Below the pieces are notes generated by a model, which did no database searches, was not told the origin of the DNA, and saw only the letters and a list, made by a program, of their open reading frames with translations. DNA of 64,000 bases, from contig NC_013530.1 of the NCBI RefSeq assembly GCF_000024965.1, positions 372,001-436,000 on the forward strand. Reading direction: 5' to 3'. Below are positions 1 to 9,335 of this stretch, piece by piece. The position numbers were made by a program, and so were the translations under genes. Every line of letters begins with the position of its first letter. Within the stretch, counting starts at the first letter, position 1. This DNA is from Xylanimonas cellulosilytica DSM 15894 (GTDB lineage Bacteria; Actinomycetota; Actinomycetes; Actinomycetales; Cellulomonadaceae).

Positions 1-393
1 AAGCAGCGGCGGGAGAAGCCGCAACGAGCAAAGGCGATCAAGGAGGGCAAGCGCGTCGTCAAGGAACGGTTCGGCGTCGACGCCGACACCTGCACGGGAG
101 ACCACGCCTGCATCCGCGTCTCGGGCTGCCCGTCCCTGTCGATCAAGGCCAACCCGGACCCCATGCGCACCGACCCGGTGGCCACGGTGCTCGACTCCTG
201 CGTGGGCTGCGGCGTCTGCGGTGCCAACGCCCATGCGGCGTCGCTGTGCCCGTCGTTCTACCGCAGCGACCTGGTCTTCAACCCGACCTGGCGTGACCGG
301 ACGCTGGCCTGGCTGCGTGCGCGCTGGATCGGCGCGCTGTCCCTGGGCGTGGAGCGCCGCGCCGACCGTTTCGAACCTGCCGAGGTGAACTGA
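1..393 (+). CDS. Indolepyruvate ferredoxin oxidoreductase, large subunit (C-terminal end only)
   Basis: Only the last 130 codons are in the window. The visible part holds two iron-sulfur binding stretches, DTCTGDHACIRVSGC and CVGCGVCGANAHAASLC, the second a CxxCxxC ferredoxin motif. This fits the C-terminal ferredoxin region of fused alpha/beta indolepyruvate (2-oxoacid) ferredoxin oxidoreductases, which oxidatively decarboxylate aryl-pyruvates and pass electrons to ferredoxin. The stop overlaps the start of the next gene by one base (TGATG), so the two subunits are translationally coupled. Family assignment is from motif and partner gene; the thiamine-diphosphate domain lies upstream and was not seen. 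Confidence 0.8.
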   Translation, partial: KQRREKPQRAKAIKEGKRVVKERFGVDADTCTGDHACIRVSGCPSLSIKANPDPMRTDPVATVLDSCVGCGVCGANAHAASLCPSFYRSDLVFNPTWRDRTLAWLRARWIGALSLGVERRADRFEPAEVN

Positions 394-2054
394 TGAGCAG
401 CTGGAGCTCGGGCCGCCGGCCCATCACGATCGCGATCCTCGCCATGGGTGGCGAGGGCGGCGGCGTCCTCGCCGACTGGATCGTCGCCGTCGGCGAGAAC
501 GCGGGGTATCACTCGCAGAACACCTCGGTCGCCGGCGTCGCCCAGCGCACCGGGGCCACCGTCTACTACGTCGAGCTGTACCCGGGCGGCCGCTCCCAGG
601 GCGACGACGTGCGTCGCGAGCCGGTGCTGAGCCTCTTCCCGACGCCGGGCGAGGTCGACATCGTCATCGCGTCGGAGCTGATGGAGGCCGGGCGGGCGAT
701 CCAGCGGGGCTTCTCGACGCCGGACCGCACCACCCTCATCGCCTCGACCAACCGGGTCTACTCGATGGACGAGAAGCTCGCCCTGGGCGACGGGCGCGTC
801 GACAGCAACACGCTGCTCGAGGCCGCGCACGCCGGCGCCAAGCACTTCATCGGTGCCGACTTCATGGAGCTGGCCCTCGCGGCCCGCAGCGTCATCAGCG
901 CCTCGCTGTTCGGTGCGCTCGCCGGGTCGGGCGCGCTGCCGTTCGACCGCACCGGCTTCGAGGACGCGATCCGCGCCAGCGGCAAGGGCGTCGACGCCTC
1001 GCTCGCCGCCTTCGCGGCCGGCTACGACGCCGCGCAACGCCCGGCGCCGCTCCCGCTCCCCGCGGCGCCCACCCCGGCGAGCGGCGGGCCCGTGGCCGTG
1101 ACCATCGGCCTCAGCCGCCCCGTCGACCCCGCCGAGGAGGCCGCCACCGCGGCGGAGAAGCGCCGCGAGGAGCAGGCCGTCCGCGACCCCGGCGCGCTTG
1201 TCGGAGCCGCGCTGCAGCACGCCGCCGCCCGCGTCACCGCGGACTTCCCCGCGCCGGCACGCTCGATGCTGCTGCACGGCGTCGTGCGCACCGCCGTCTA
1301 CCAGGACACCCGCTACACCGACGCCTACCTCGACCGCGTGGCCCGGTTCGCGGCCGTGGAACGGCCGGACGGCCCGGCCCGGCTGACCACCGAGGCCGCC
1401 CGCCACATCGCCCTGTGGATGTGCTACCAGGACACCATCCAGGTCGCGCAGCAGAAGATCCGCCGCCGCCGTCTGGACGGGGTCCGCACCGAGGCCAAGG
1501 CGGCCCCCGGCCAGCTGCTGAACGTCCGCGAGTACCTGCACCCGCAGGTCGAGGAGATCGCAGACACCCTGCCCACCGCGCTCGGACGCTGGGTCGCCGG
1601 GTCGGCCTGGTTCGGCAAGGCGGTCGGCAGGCTCACGCGCAACGGCATGATCGTCAACACCACGGGCATCATCGGCTTCACGATGCTGTGGGCGATGGCC
1701 ATGTTCCGCCCGCTGCGGCCACGGTCCCTGCGCTTCGGGCGCGAGCAGGCGGCCATCGACGCCTGGCTCGACCAGGCGCTCGCGGCGGCCGCGATCGACT
1801 ACGACCTCGCCTGCGAGATCGTCGAGTGCCAGCGCGTGCTCAAGGGGTACGGCGCCACGCACCAGCACGGCACGGAGAGCTTCGCGATCCTCCTGGCGGA
1901 GGCTGCCGCGCTCGCGGGCCGGCCCGACGCCGCCGCGACGCTCGTGCGGCTGCGCGACGCCGCCCTCGCGGACGAGGACGGCAGCGCGCTGCAGCAGGCG
2001 CGCGCCGAGCTCGCGTCCGGCGCCCCGGTTCCGGAGCTCTCGCCCGTGGCCTGA
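393..2054 (+). CDS. Indolepyruvate ferredoxin oxidoreductase, gamma-type subunit with DUF6537 tail
   Basis: 553 residues. The N-terminus, with the glycine-rich GGEGGGVLADWIV and the AQRTG segment near residue 50, is the pyruvate/ketoisovalerate oxidoreductase catalytic (gamma) domain. The region after about residue 200 resembles the helical DUF6537-type extension found in actinobacterial and proteobacterial homologues. Together with the upstream ferredoxin-containing subunit it should form a cytosolic enzyme for aryl-pyruvate oxidation in aromatic amino acid catabolism. The ATG at 393 overlaps the preceding stop, which fixes the start. Substrate preference cannot be read from sequence. Confidence 0.82.
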   Translation: MSSWSSGRRPITIAILAMGGEGGGVLADWIVAVGENAGYHSQNTSVAGVAQRTGATVYYVELYPGGRSQGDDVRREPVLSLFPTPGEVDIVIASELMEAGRAIQRGFSTPDRTTLIASTNRVYSMDEKLALGDGRVDSNTLLEAAHAGAKHFIGADFMELALAARSVISASLFGALAGSGALPFDRTGFEDAIRASGKGVDASLAAFAAGYDAAQRPAPLPLPAAPTPASGGPVAVTIGLSRPVDPAEEAATAAEKRREEQAVRDPGALVGAALQHAAARVTADFPAPARSMLLHGVVRTAVYQDTRYTDAYLDRVARFAAVERPDGPARLTTEAARHIALWMCYQDTIQVAQQKIRRRRLDGVRTEAKAAPGQLLNVREYLHPQVEEIADTLPTALGRWVAGSAWFGKAVGRLTRNGMIVNTTGIIGFTMLWAMAMFRPLRPRSLRFGREQAAIDAWLDQALAAAAIDYDLACEIVECQRVLKGYGATHQHGTESFAILLAEAAALAGRPDAAATLVRLRDAALADEDGSALQQARAELASGAPVPELSPVA

Positions 2055-2086
2055 CTGCGGGTGCCTGCGCGCCCTGTCGGCGGGGG

Positions 2087-3190
2087 TCACCTCGATGGCA
2101 GGGCGCGCGGCACCGGGGTCCCACCGGTGGCCTTGCCGTACTGGACGTCGACCGCCGTCGGGACGAAGCCCGCACGCGCATAGGTGGCGAGCGCGGCCGC
2201 GTTGTCACCGTCGACGTACAGGGTGGCGCGCCGCGCCCGGGTGGCCAGGTGGTCGAGCCCGACGGCGGTGAGCGTCGCGCCCAGGCCGCGGCCCTGGTGG
2301 GCGGGGTCGACGCCGACGGCGTAGATCTCACCGTCGTCACCCTCGACCTTGGTCCACAGGGAGCCCGCGAGGGTGCCGTCGGGGGCCTCGGCCAGGAAGA
2401 ACCCCGCGGGGTCGAACCACGGCTCGGCCATGCGGTCGTGCAGGTCGGCGACGGTCAGGCGGCCCTGCTCGGGGTGCGCGGCGAAGGCCCGCGCGTTGAG
2501 CGCGACCCAGGCGTCGTCGTCGACCCCGGGGACGAACGCCCGCACGCGGTACCCGCCCCCGGTGGTTGAGCCGCCTCCGGTGGTTGAGCCTGTCGAAACC
2601 ACCCCCGAGGTCGACGCCGAGGTGGTTTCGACAGGCTCAACCACCGGTGGAGCAGGTTCGACGGGCTCAACCACCGGGGGAGCAGGTTCGACGGGCTCAG
2701 TCACCGGTGGCGTGGGTTCGACAGGCGCAACCACCGGTGGGAAGGGCTTCGTGAGGAACAGCAGCTCGCGCACGACGACGTAACCCGCCGCCGCCGCGAA
2801 CGCGCGCGCGGGCTCCAGGTTGCCGTGGGCCCACACCCGCAGCCGCTTCCCGTGGTGGCCGGCGGTCCCCCCGAACTGGGGCAGCGTGGCGTCCCGCTCC
2901 GCGGTGCGCAGCAGCAGTCCGCCCACCCCGGCGCGACGGTGCTCCGGGTGCACGACCAGCTCGGCGCTCGCGTCCTCCCCGCCACGGTCGACCTGCGCGT
3001 ACCCGATGACCTGCCCGGCCTTCGAGCGCGCGACCACATGGGTCAGCCACCCCTCGTCGCTGCTCAACCGCAGCAACGGCTGCTCCGACAGCGGGGCGAC
3101 GCCGTCGGCGGTCTCGGCGGCACGCGCGAGCCCTCGAACCCCCTCGACGTCGGACGGACCGAGCGGACCGATCTGCAGCGGCACGGGCAT
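2087..3190 (-). CDS. mshD: Mycothiol synthase (tandem GNAT acetyltransferase) with repeat-derived linker
   Basis: 367 residues, against roughly 300-315 usual for MshD. Two GNAT domains are visible: acetyl-CoA loops [10 protein letters not shown] near residue 85 and a second at [11 protein letters not shown], followed by [19 protein letters not shown]. MshD acetylates the cysteinyl amine of Cys-GlcN-Ins, the last step of mycothiol synthesis. Residues about 151-213, between the domains, are made of hairpin-repeat translations ([16 protein letters not shown]) and explain the extra length. I prefer ATG 3190, which has GGGGG seven bases upstream, over the in-frame GTG 3214, which would overlap the preceding gene. 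Confidence 0.82.
2561..2742. repeat. Hairpin-repeat array inside mshD (about six full or partial copies)
   Basis: A half copy at 2561, a full copy at 2579-2603, an inverted full copy at 2621-2646 and then three degenerate copies repeating every 30 nt (2656, 2686, 2715). The two full copies face each other, so the mRNA could form a large stem. The array stays in frame with mshD and codes for the linker between its two GNAT domains. Confidence 0.9.
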
Positions 3191-3203
3191 CCTCACGCCC
3201 CCA

Positions 3204-4241
3204 TCATGAGTCACGCTCGCCGAGCACGTCCCCGACCTCGCGCCGGAGCTCGCTGACCAGCTCGGCCTCGCTGGGGAGATAGAGCTGGTACCGGGAGGCG
3301 AGGATCGTGGTGTTGTCCGTGGGGAGCGAGTACCGCACGACGGTGTCGTTCTTGTCGGCGCAGAGCAGGATGCCGACCGTGGGGTTCTCGTCGCCGAGCT
3401 TCTCCTCCCGGTCGAAGTAGTTGACGTACATCTGGAGCTGGCCCAGGTCCGCGTGGGTCACCTTGCGGGTCTTGAGTTCCACGAGCACGAAGCAGCGCAG
3501 CAGGCGGTTGTAGAGCACCAGGTCCACGAAGAACTCGTCGTCCTCCAGCACGATGCGCCGCTGCCGGGCGACGAACGAGAACCCGTTGCCCAGCTCGAGC
3601 AGGAACGACTGGAGATGGGTCAGGAGCGCGCCCTCCAGGTCGCGCTCGTAGTACTCGGGCCGACGCTCCAGGCCCAGGAACTCCAGCACCATCGGATCCT
3701 TGATGATCTCCGTCGGATCCTGAGGGATGCGTTCGCCGCGGGCCGCGGCCATGACGGCGTCGCGGTTCGTCGAGGCGAGCAGGCGCTCGAACAGCCCGGA
3801 GTTGACCTGGCGTTCGAGCTCGCGGCCGGTCCAGCCGTTGGTCACGGCTTCCCGCTCGTAGTACTCGCGCTTGTCGGCGTCGTCCATCGTGCTCAGGAGC
3901 CGATACTGGCTCCAGTTCAATTCTGACCGCACTGCGGTCAGAATCGGGTAGGCGGTGTAGAACTGCTTCGCGCGCCAGAGCTGCCGAGCGGCGAACCCGC
4001 TCCCGAACTCCGGCTGAAGCCCCGCCGCAAGTCGATCGACGATCCTCTTCCCGTACTCGGCCCGTGCCTCGCCGCCCTGTTCCTCCTCGACGATCCGCTC
4101 CCCGAGCCGCCAGTACATCCGCACCCGTTCGGCGTCCACGCTCCGCACCGCCCGGGTGCGCGCATCGAGGATGATCTGCCGTGCTTCGCTGAGCAGCGCT
4201 CCGGGGACGGGCGCCTGGGAACGTGTGTTCGATTGCGTCAT
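3204..4241 (-). CDS. DUF1016 / YhcG-type PDDEXK nuclease protein
   Basis: 345 residues. The N-terminal half ([34 protein letters not shown]) matches the DUF1016 N-terminal helical domain; the C-terminal half has the restriction-like core [24 protein letters not shown], in which an Asp and the ELK triad are the expected PD-(D/E)xK metal ligands. Biological role is unsettled; relatives occur alone or near defence and mobile genes. Start ATG 4241 is preceded by TAGGTT with a 7-base spacer, so the transcript may be leaderless. The open frame continues upstream antisense to acs, but that part is a shadow. It sits alone between acs and mshD. Confidence 0.85.
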
Positions 4242-4248
4242 GCGCGGC

Positions 4249-4254
4249 AACCTA
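4249..4254 (-). promoter_or_regulatory. -10 element of the DUF1016 gene
   Basis: TAGGTT on the minus strand, seven bases before the ATG. Confidence 0.5.
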
Positions 4255-4317
4255 GCCCAGTGCGACTCTGCGCTGTCAAGGGTCGCCGAAGGCCCTGTGG
4301 ATAACTCGCTGCATCGA

Positions 4318-4367
4318 CCGAAGGGCCTGGTCCGAGCCGCGATCGCGGCTCGGACCAGGCCCTTCGG
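4318..4367. terminator. Perfect 50-bp palindrome after acs
   Basis: Two 25-bp arms (starting CCGAAGGGCCTGGTCC) meet with no loop. It lies nine bases past the acs stop and can act as a factor-independent type stop without a U-run. The length and perfection are more than a terminator needs; see findings. Confidence 0.65.
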
Positions 4368-4375
4368 AAGCGTGC

Positions 4376-6373
4376 TCAGTCGTCTGCGGACTTGCCTGCC
4401 GCGAGGCCGGCGGTGATCAGGTCCATGACGGAGGAGTCGGCCAGGGTGGTCGCGTCGCCGACGGCGCGGTTCTCGGCGACGTCGCGCAGCAGGCGGCGCA
4501 TGATCTTGCCCGAGCGGGTCTTGGGGAGCTCGGCCACCACCAGGATGCGCTTCGGCTTGGCGATCGGGCCGATCTCCTTGGCCACGTGGGCCCGCAGCTC
4601 GGCCTGGACCTGCTCCGCGCCGTCGGGCGTCGCCGCGCGACCGGCGTGCTCGCCACGCAGGATCACGAACGCGACCACGGCCTGTCCCGTCATGTCGTCG
4701 GAGGCGCCGACCACGGCGGCCTCGGCCACGATGTCGTGCGAGACGAGCGCCGACTCGATCTCCGTGGTCGACAGCCGGTGCCCCGAGACGTTCATGACGT
4801 CGTCGACGCGGCCGAGCAGCCAGATGTCGCCGTCGTCGTCCTTCTTGGCGCCGTCGCCCGCGAAGTACAGGCCCCGGAACCGCGACCAGTAGGTGTCCTC
4901 GTAGCGCTGCCGGTCGCCCCAGATGCCGCGCAGCATCGACGGCCACGGCTCGGTGAGCACCAGATAGCCGCCACCGCCGTCGGGCACGGGCTTGGCCTCG
5001 TCGTCGACGACGTCGGCGGCGATGCCCGGCAGCGGCACCTGGGCGGACCCCGGCTTGGCGGCCGTGACGCCCGGGAGCGGGCTGATCATGATCGCGCCCG
5101 TCTCCGTCTGCCACCACGTGTCGACGATGGGGGTGGTGTCCCCGCCGATGACGCGGCGGTACCAGATCCACGCCTCGGGGTTGATGGGCTCGCCCACCGA
5201 GCCCAGGAGGCGCAGCGAGGACAGGTCGAAGGCCGACGGGATGTCCTCGCCCCATTTCATGCACGTGCGGATCGCGGTGGGGGCGGTGTAGAGGATCGAG
5301 ACGCCGTACTTCTCGATGAGCTCCCACCAGCGGCCGCGGTGCGGGGTGTCCGGGGTGCCCTCGTAGAGGAGCTGTGTGGCCCCGTTGGTCAGCGGACCGT
5401 AGACGACGTAGGAGTGGCCCGTCACCCAGCCGATGTCGGCGGTGCACCAGTAGACGTCGTCGTCCTTGAGGTCGAACACGTTCCGGTGGGTGTAGGCGCA
5501 CTGGGTGAGGTAGCCGCCCGTGGTGTGCAGGATGCCCTTCGGCTTCCCGGTGGTGCCGGAGGTGTAGAGGATGAACAGCGGGTGCTCGGCGTCCACCCAC
5601 ACGGGCTCGTGGAAGGTGTCCGCCGACTCCAGGGCCTCGTGCCACCAGATGTCGCGGCCCGGCGTCCAGGCGGTCTCCTGGCCCGTGCGGCGCACGACCA
5701 GCACGTGCCTGACCGTGTCGGTGCCCGCGCCCGTCAGCGCCTCGTCGACGGCGGGCTTCAGCGCGCTCGCCGCCCCGCGCCGGTAGCCGCCGTCGGCGGT
5801 GATCACGAGCGTGGCCTCGGCGTCCGCGATGCGGCTGCGCAGCGCGTCGGCGGAGAACCCGCCGAACACCACGGAGTGCGGGGCGCCGATGCGCGCGCAC
5901 GCCAGCATGGCGACGACGGACTCGACCAGCATCGGCAGGTAGATGACGACGCGGTCGCCCTTGCTCACGCCGAGCGCGGCGAGGGCGTTGGCCGCCCGTG
6001 CGACCTCGCGCTGCAGGTCCGCGTAGGTGACGGTGCGGGTGTCGCCCGGCTCGCCCTCGAAGTGGATGGCGACGCGGTCGCCGTGCCCGGCCTCGACGTG
6101 CCGGTCGACGGCGTTGTAGGCGGCGTTGAGGGTGCCGTCGGCGAACCAGCGCGCGACCGGCGCGTCGGACCAGTCGAGGGTCTGGGTGAACGGGGTGCGC
6201 CACGAGACGAGCTCGCGGGCCTGCCGGGCCCAGAACTCAGGGCGGTCGGCGGCAGCCTCCGCGTAGAGCGAGGGCTGCGCGTTGGCCTGCGCCGCGAAGG
6301 CGGAGGCCGGCGGGAACGACCGGGTCTCGTGCAGCAGGTTCTCGAGGCTCGCGGCCTCAGGGTGCGTGGTCAA
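4376..6373 (-). CDS. acs: Acetyl-CoA synthetase (AMP-forming)
   Basis: 665 residues, close to the family norm. It converts acetate, ATP and CoA to acetyl-CoA, AMP and pyrophosphate. Adenylation motif [11 protein letters not shown] is at residues 270-280; the C-terminal [11 protein letters not shown] carries the lysine that is reversibly acetylated in this family. Start is TTG 6373 with GAGG eight bases upstream; no better in-frame start precedes it. The upstream region contains a TACACT -10 element and a CRP/GlxR-like box over the -35 position, suggesting cAMP-linked control of acetate use. Single-gene unit followed by a 50-bp palindrome. Confidence 0.96.
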   Translation of the reverse strand: MTTHPEAASLENLLHETRSFPPASAFAAQANAQPSLYAEAAADRPEFWARQARELVSWRTPFTQTLDWSDAPVARWFADGTLNAAYNAVDRHVEAGHGDRVAIHFEGEPGDTRTVTYADLQREVARAANALAALGVSKGDRVVIYLPMLVESVVAMLACARIGAPHSVVFGGFSADALRSRIADAEATLVITADGGYRRGAASALKPAVDEALTGAGTDTVRHVLVVRRTGQETAWTPGRDIWWHEALESADTFHEPVWVDAEHPLFILYTSGTTGKPKGILHTTGGYLTQCAYTHRNVFDLKDDDVYWCTADIGWVTGHSYVVYGPLTNGATQLLYEGTPDTPHRGRWWELIEKYGVSILYTAPTAIRTCMKWGEDIPSAFDLSSLRLLGSVGEPINPEAWIWYRRVIGGDTTPIVDTWWQTETGAIMISPLPGVTAAKPGSAQVPLPGIAADVVDDEAKPVPDGGGGYLVLTEPWPSMLRGIWGDRQRYEDTYWSRFRGLYFAGDGAKKDDDGDIWLLGRVDDVMNVSGHRLSTTEIESALVSHDIVAEAAVVGASDDMTGQAVVAFVILRGEHAGRAATPDGAEQVQAELRAHVAKEIGPIAKPKRILVVAELPKTRSGKIMRRLLRDVAENRAVGDATTLADSSVMDLITAGLAAGKSADD

Positions 6374-6434
6374 CTCCAGGAACCTCCAGCGTCGTTGCGG
6401 GGCGGCGTCGCTCCGTTGCGGTGCCGCGGTCGTG

Positions 6435-6465
6435 AGTGTAGACCCACGAGGTGACCGCGCTCACA
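6435..6465 (-). promoter_or_regulatory. acs promoter with CRP/GlxR-like box
   Basis: TACACT (-10) is read on the minus strand at 6440-6435. The box GGTGA-CCGCGC-TCACA at 6450-6465 matches TGTGA-N6-TCACA except for one base and covers the expected -35. Same layout as at hppA. Confidence 0.55.
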
Positions 6466-6560
6466 GGCCGGGATCACAGCACGGCGTCATGACGTCCCGC
6501 CCCGTGGGATCCCGTGGGATCCCGAGGTGCCCGGGGCAACCCGGAGGCGGTGGGGCTGCC

Positions 6561-6566
6561 TAGGCT
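6561..6566 (+). promoter_or_regulatory. -10 element, leaderless start of the OYE gene
   Basis: TAGGCT, seven bases before GTG 6574. Confidence 0.5.
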
Positions 6567-6573
6567 GCATGGC

Positions 6574-7629
6574 GTGAGCCTTCTCTTCGAGCCGTACCGG
6601 CTGCGCGAGCTGACCGTCCCCAACCGTGCGTGGCTGGCCCCGATGTGCCAGTACTCCGCGGTCGACGGCGTCGTCGGCGACTGGCACCTCGCGCACCTGG
6701 GCGCCCGCGCCGTCGGCGGGTTCGGCCTGCTGGTCGCGGAGGCCACCGCCGTCGTGCCGCAGGGGCGCATCTCCCCGCAGGACGCCGGGCTGTGGTCCGA
6801 GGACCACGTGCCCCCGTGGCGGCGGGTCACGGACCTCGTGCACGCCCAGGGTGCCGCGGTGGGCGTGCAGCTCGCGCACGCCGGGCGCAAGGCGTCGACG
6901 TACCGGCCGTGGTCGCCCGTGCACGGCACGGTCCCGGCGTCCGACGGCGGCTGGGCCACGCTGGGTCCGACGTCGGAGCCGTTCCCCGGCTACGACGCGC
7001 CGGACGCGATGACCAGCCGGCAGGTCGCCGACGTCCCCGAGCAGTTCGCCGCCGCCGCCCGCCGCGCGCACGCCGCCGGGTTCGACGTCGTCGAGGTGCA
7101 CGCCGCGCACGGCTACCTGCTGCACCAGTTCCTGTCCCCGCTGACCAACCGGCGCACCGATGCGTACGGCGGCACGCCGGAGAACCGGGCACGGCTGCTC
7201 GCCGAGACCGTCACGGCCGTGCGCGACGCGTGGCCCGACGGCAAGCCGCTGCTCGTGCGGGTCTCGGCGACCGACTGGACCGAGGGCGGGCTCGAACCCG
7301 ACGACGTCGCGGCGGCGCTCAAGGGCCTCGACGTCGACCTCGTCGACGTCTCGACCGGTGGCCTGCTGCCCGCGCCGGTCCCCGCGGCGCCCGGCTACCA
7401 GGTGCCGCACGCCCGCCGCGTGCGCGACGTGTCCGGGCTGCCGGCGGGCGCCGTGGGGCTCATCACGTCGGCCGAGCAGGCCGAGACGATCCTGCGCGAC
7501 GGTGCCGCGGACGCGGTGCTCGTCGGGCGGGCGGCGCTGCGCGACCCGCACTGGCCGCTGCGTGCGGCCCACGAGCTCGGCGCCGACGTCGCGTGGGCGA
7601 AGCAGTACGAGCGGGGAGCGTGGCGGTAG
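6574..7629 (+). CDS. NADH:flavin oxidoreductase, old yellow enzyme (YqjM-like)
   Basis: 351 residues forming one FMN-binding TIM barrel. MCQYSA near residue 25 holds the Cys that contacts FMN in the YqjM/thermophilic-like OYE class, and HAAHGYLLHQFLSP carries the His pair that binds the substrate carbonyl. These enzymes reduce activated C=C bonds of enones and some nitro compounds with NAD(P)H; the physiological substrate is unknown. GTG 6574 is chosen because TAGGCT lies seven bases upstream; the frame is open 20 codons further but without a start context. Monocistronic, with a hairpin after the stop. Confidence 0.9.
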   Translation: MSLLFEPYRLRELTVPNRAWLAPMCQYSAVDGVVGDWHLAHLGARAVGGFGLLVAEATAVVPQGRISPQDAGLWSEDHVPPWRRVTDLVHAQGAAVGVQLAHAGRKASTYRPWSPVHGTVPASDGGWATLGPTSEPFPGYDAPDAMTSRQVADVPEQFAAAARRAHAAGFDVVEVHAAHGYLLHQFLSPLTNRRTDAYGGTPENRARLLAETVTAVRDAWPDGKPLLVRVSATDWTEGGLEPDDVAAALKGLDVDLVDVSTGGLLPAPVPAAPGYQVPHARRVRDVSGLPAGAVGLITSAEQAETILRDGAADAVLVGRAALRDPHWPLRAAHELGADVAWAKQYERGAWR

Positions 7630-7640
7630 CGGACACGATT

Positions 7641-7675
7641 GCGGCACCCGGGAGTCGATGTCGACCGGGTGCCGC
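7641..7675 (+). terminator. Hairpin after the OYE gene
   Basis: 10-bp perfect stem GCGGCACCCG / CGGGTGCCGC with a 15-nt loop, 11 bases after the stop. Confidence 0.6.
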
Positions 7676-7843
7676 GCTCGCCGGAGGGCACGGGTAACAG
7701 GCGTCTATGTCCTGCTCCGTCACGGGACCTGGCCCGCCGGAGTGTCCTGAGAAGCGGACTTCCTTTGGCGTGGGTTCCGTGCCCTGCCGGGTTGTTGCTA
7801 CACCTCCATGGAACGCCCCGGCGCGGGGTTGTGCAAGGGGTGT

Positions 7844-7863
7844 CGCCCACTGATCGGTGGGCG
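7844..7863 (-). terminator. Short hairpin downstream of the HAD gene
   Basis: CGCCCAC-N6-GTGGGCG, about 30 bases past the HAD stop codon. No U-run; could also stop rightward transcription. Confidence 0.35.
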
Positions 7864-7892
7864 CCCTCGGTGGTCGGTCAGCCGGTGGTCGG

Positions 7893-8669
7893 TCAGCGCC
7901 GGCGCAGGGTTCGCCACACCCACACGCCCGCCACCGCGAGGGCGACGGCTGCCAGGGCGGCGAGCACCGGCGTCGGCGGGCGGAGCGCGGTGCGCAGCGC
8001 GACCGGGCGGGTGAACGTGAGCGTGCCCCAGCCGCGTTCGGCGGCCAGACGGCGCAGGGCGCGGTCGGGGTTGACCGCGAAGCCGTGCCCGACGGCGTCG
8101 AGCATCGGGGCGTCCGTGATCGAGTCCGTGTACGCGTAGGACCGCGTGAGGTCGTAGCCCTGCTTGGCCGCGAGCTCGCGGATGGCGACGGCCTTGTTCT
8201 CGCCGTACGCGTAGAACTCCATGTCCCCGGTGTACCTGCCGTCGGCGACGCGCATCTGCGTGGCGATCGTGTGGTCCGCGCCCAGCACGGCGGCGATGGG
8301 CTCCACCAGCTCCGAGCCCGAGGCGGAGACGATGACGACGTCGTGCCCCAGCTCGTGGTGCTCGGCGATCAGGTCCACGGCCTCGGCGTAGACGTAGGGG
8401 TCGATGACCTCGTGGACGGTCTCCGCGACGATCTGGCGGACCTTGTCGACGTCCCAGCCGGTCGCCAGCTCCGAGAGGTGCTTGCGCATCCGCTCGGTCT
8501 GGTCGGCGTCGGCGGAACCCAGCACGAACAGGAAGTGCGCGTACGCCGACCGCAGCACGTCGCCGCGGGTGACCAGGCCGCCCTCGTAGAACGGGCGCGA
8601 CAGGGCCGCCGATGCGCTCGTGGCGATGATCGTCTTGTCGAGGTCGAAGAAGGCGGCGACGCGGGTCAC
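7893..8669 (-). CDS. HAD-superfamily IB phosphatase (SerB-like), membrane-anchored
   Basis: 258 residues. Motif I DLDKTII is at residues 9-15, motif II is the Ser of SASGSE, and motif III/IV are the Lys of GENKAV and DSITDAPML, as in SerB-type phosphatases of HAD subclass IB. A hydrophobic stretch at about 231-251 followed by RTLRRR looks like a C-terminal membrane anchor. Members of this family sit next to the CpaE/Tad/helicase cluster in many actinobacteria, which is also the case here. Substrate unknown; phosphoserine is possible but not shown. Confidence 0.85.
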   Translation of the reverse strand: MTRVAAFFDLDKTIIATSASAALSRPFYEGGLVTRGDVLRSAYAHFLFVLGSADADQTERMRKHLSELATGWDVDKVRQIVAETVHEVIDPYVYAEAVDLIAEHHELGHDVVIVSASGSELVEPIAAVLGADHTIATQMRVADGRYTGDMEFYAYGENKAVAIRELAAKQGYDLTRSYAYTDSITDAPMLDAVGHGFAVNPDRALRRLAAERGWGTLTFTRPVALRTALRPPTPVLAALAAVALAVAGVWVWRTLRRR

Positions 8670-8700
8670 GGGGCGAGCCTATCCGGCGGCCGGCCGGTGC

Positions 8701-8747
8701 GTGCACAACTCTTGTGCAGAATATCTGTGCAGACGTAGTGTGCACGG
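8701..8747. promoter_or_regulatory. Possible ArsR operator with repeated GTGCA half sites
   Basis: Four GTGC(A) words (8701, 8714, 8727, 8740) are spaced 13 bases apart and flank an AT-rich core, GAATATC. They overlap the -10 TAGTGT (8736-8741) that lies six bases before the regulator start, so autoregulation is plausible. Confidence 0.45.
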
Positions 8748-9335
8748 ATGGAGATCCGTCACGTCGAGCTCACCGCCGAGTCCGTCAAGGTCCTCGCCCA
8801 CCCGCTGCGCTCGCGGCTGCTGTCCGCGCTGCGGCGGGGCGGCCCCGCGACGGCGACGGCGCTGGCCGCGCAGCTCCGCACCAACTCGGGCGCCACGAGC
8901 TACCACCTGCGCCGGCTCGAAGCGGTCGGCCTCGTCGCCGACACCGGTGACGGCCGCGGCAAGGAACGCCTCTGGGCCGCGAGCACCGAGAGCCACGGCT
9001 GGCGCAACAGCGCCTTTGCCGACGACGAGGACGCCCGCACCGCGATCGGCTGGCTCGTGCGCGACTACCAGCACACCTACGACCAGCGTTTCACCGCCTG
9101 GCTCGACGTCGCGGACACCTGGCCGGCCGCCTGGCAGGACGTGCTCGGCCTCGAGGACGCGTGGGTCGAGGTCACCCCGGAACAGCTTCAGGCGCTCAAG
9201 GCGGAGATCGACGCCGTCGTCCTCCGGTACGCCGAGGCCGGAAAGGGCGACCCGCGGGCCCGGCGCATCGCCCTGTACCGCACCTCGATGCCGCTGGACC
9301 TCGAGCTCGACCCGCCCGCCGCGGAAGAGCCGTGA
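8748..9335 (+). CDS. ArsR-type winged-helix transcriptional regulator
   Basis: 195 residues. Residues 10-75 form a winged helix: VLAHPLRSRLLSAL, then the recognition segment TNSGATSYHLRRLEAVGLV and the wing GDGRGKERLW. No metal-binding Cys/His cluster of ArsR/SmtB is seen, so an organic or drug ligand is more likely. The C-terminal 120 residues are of unknown fold. The last codons overlap the MFS gene start (GTGA), so regulator and transporter are one unit, typical of a local efflux regulator. Confidence 0.85.
   Translation: MEIRHVELTAESVKVLAHPLRSRLLSALRRGGPATATALAAQLRTNSGATSYHLRRLEAVGLVADTGDGRGKERLWAASTESHGWRNSAFADDEDARTAIGWLVRDYQHTYDQRFTAWLDVADTWPAAWQDVLGLEDAWVEVTPEQLQALKAEIDAVVLRYAEAGKGDPRARRIALYRTSMPLDLELDPPAAEEP

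Noticed and set aside
3204-6203. A 999-codon open frame joining DUF1016 to sequence antisense/out of frame with acs
   Set aside because: The upstream part reads through the 50-bp palindrome and acs in a shadow frame and is arginine/histidine-rich; acs itself is unmistakable.
7869-7898. CGGTGGTCGGTCAGC direct repeat as a copy of the hairpin family
   Set aside because: Only the GGTGGT start matches; the AACCACC arm is missing.
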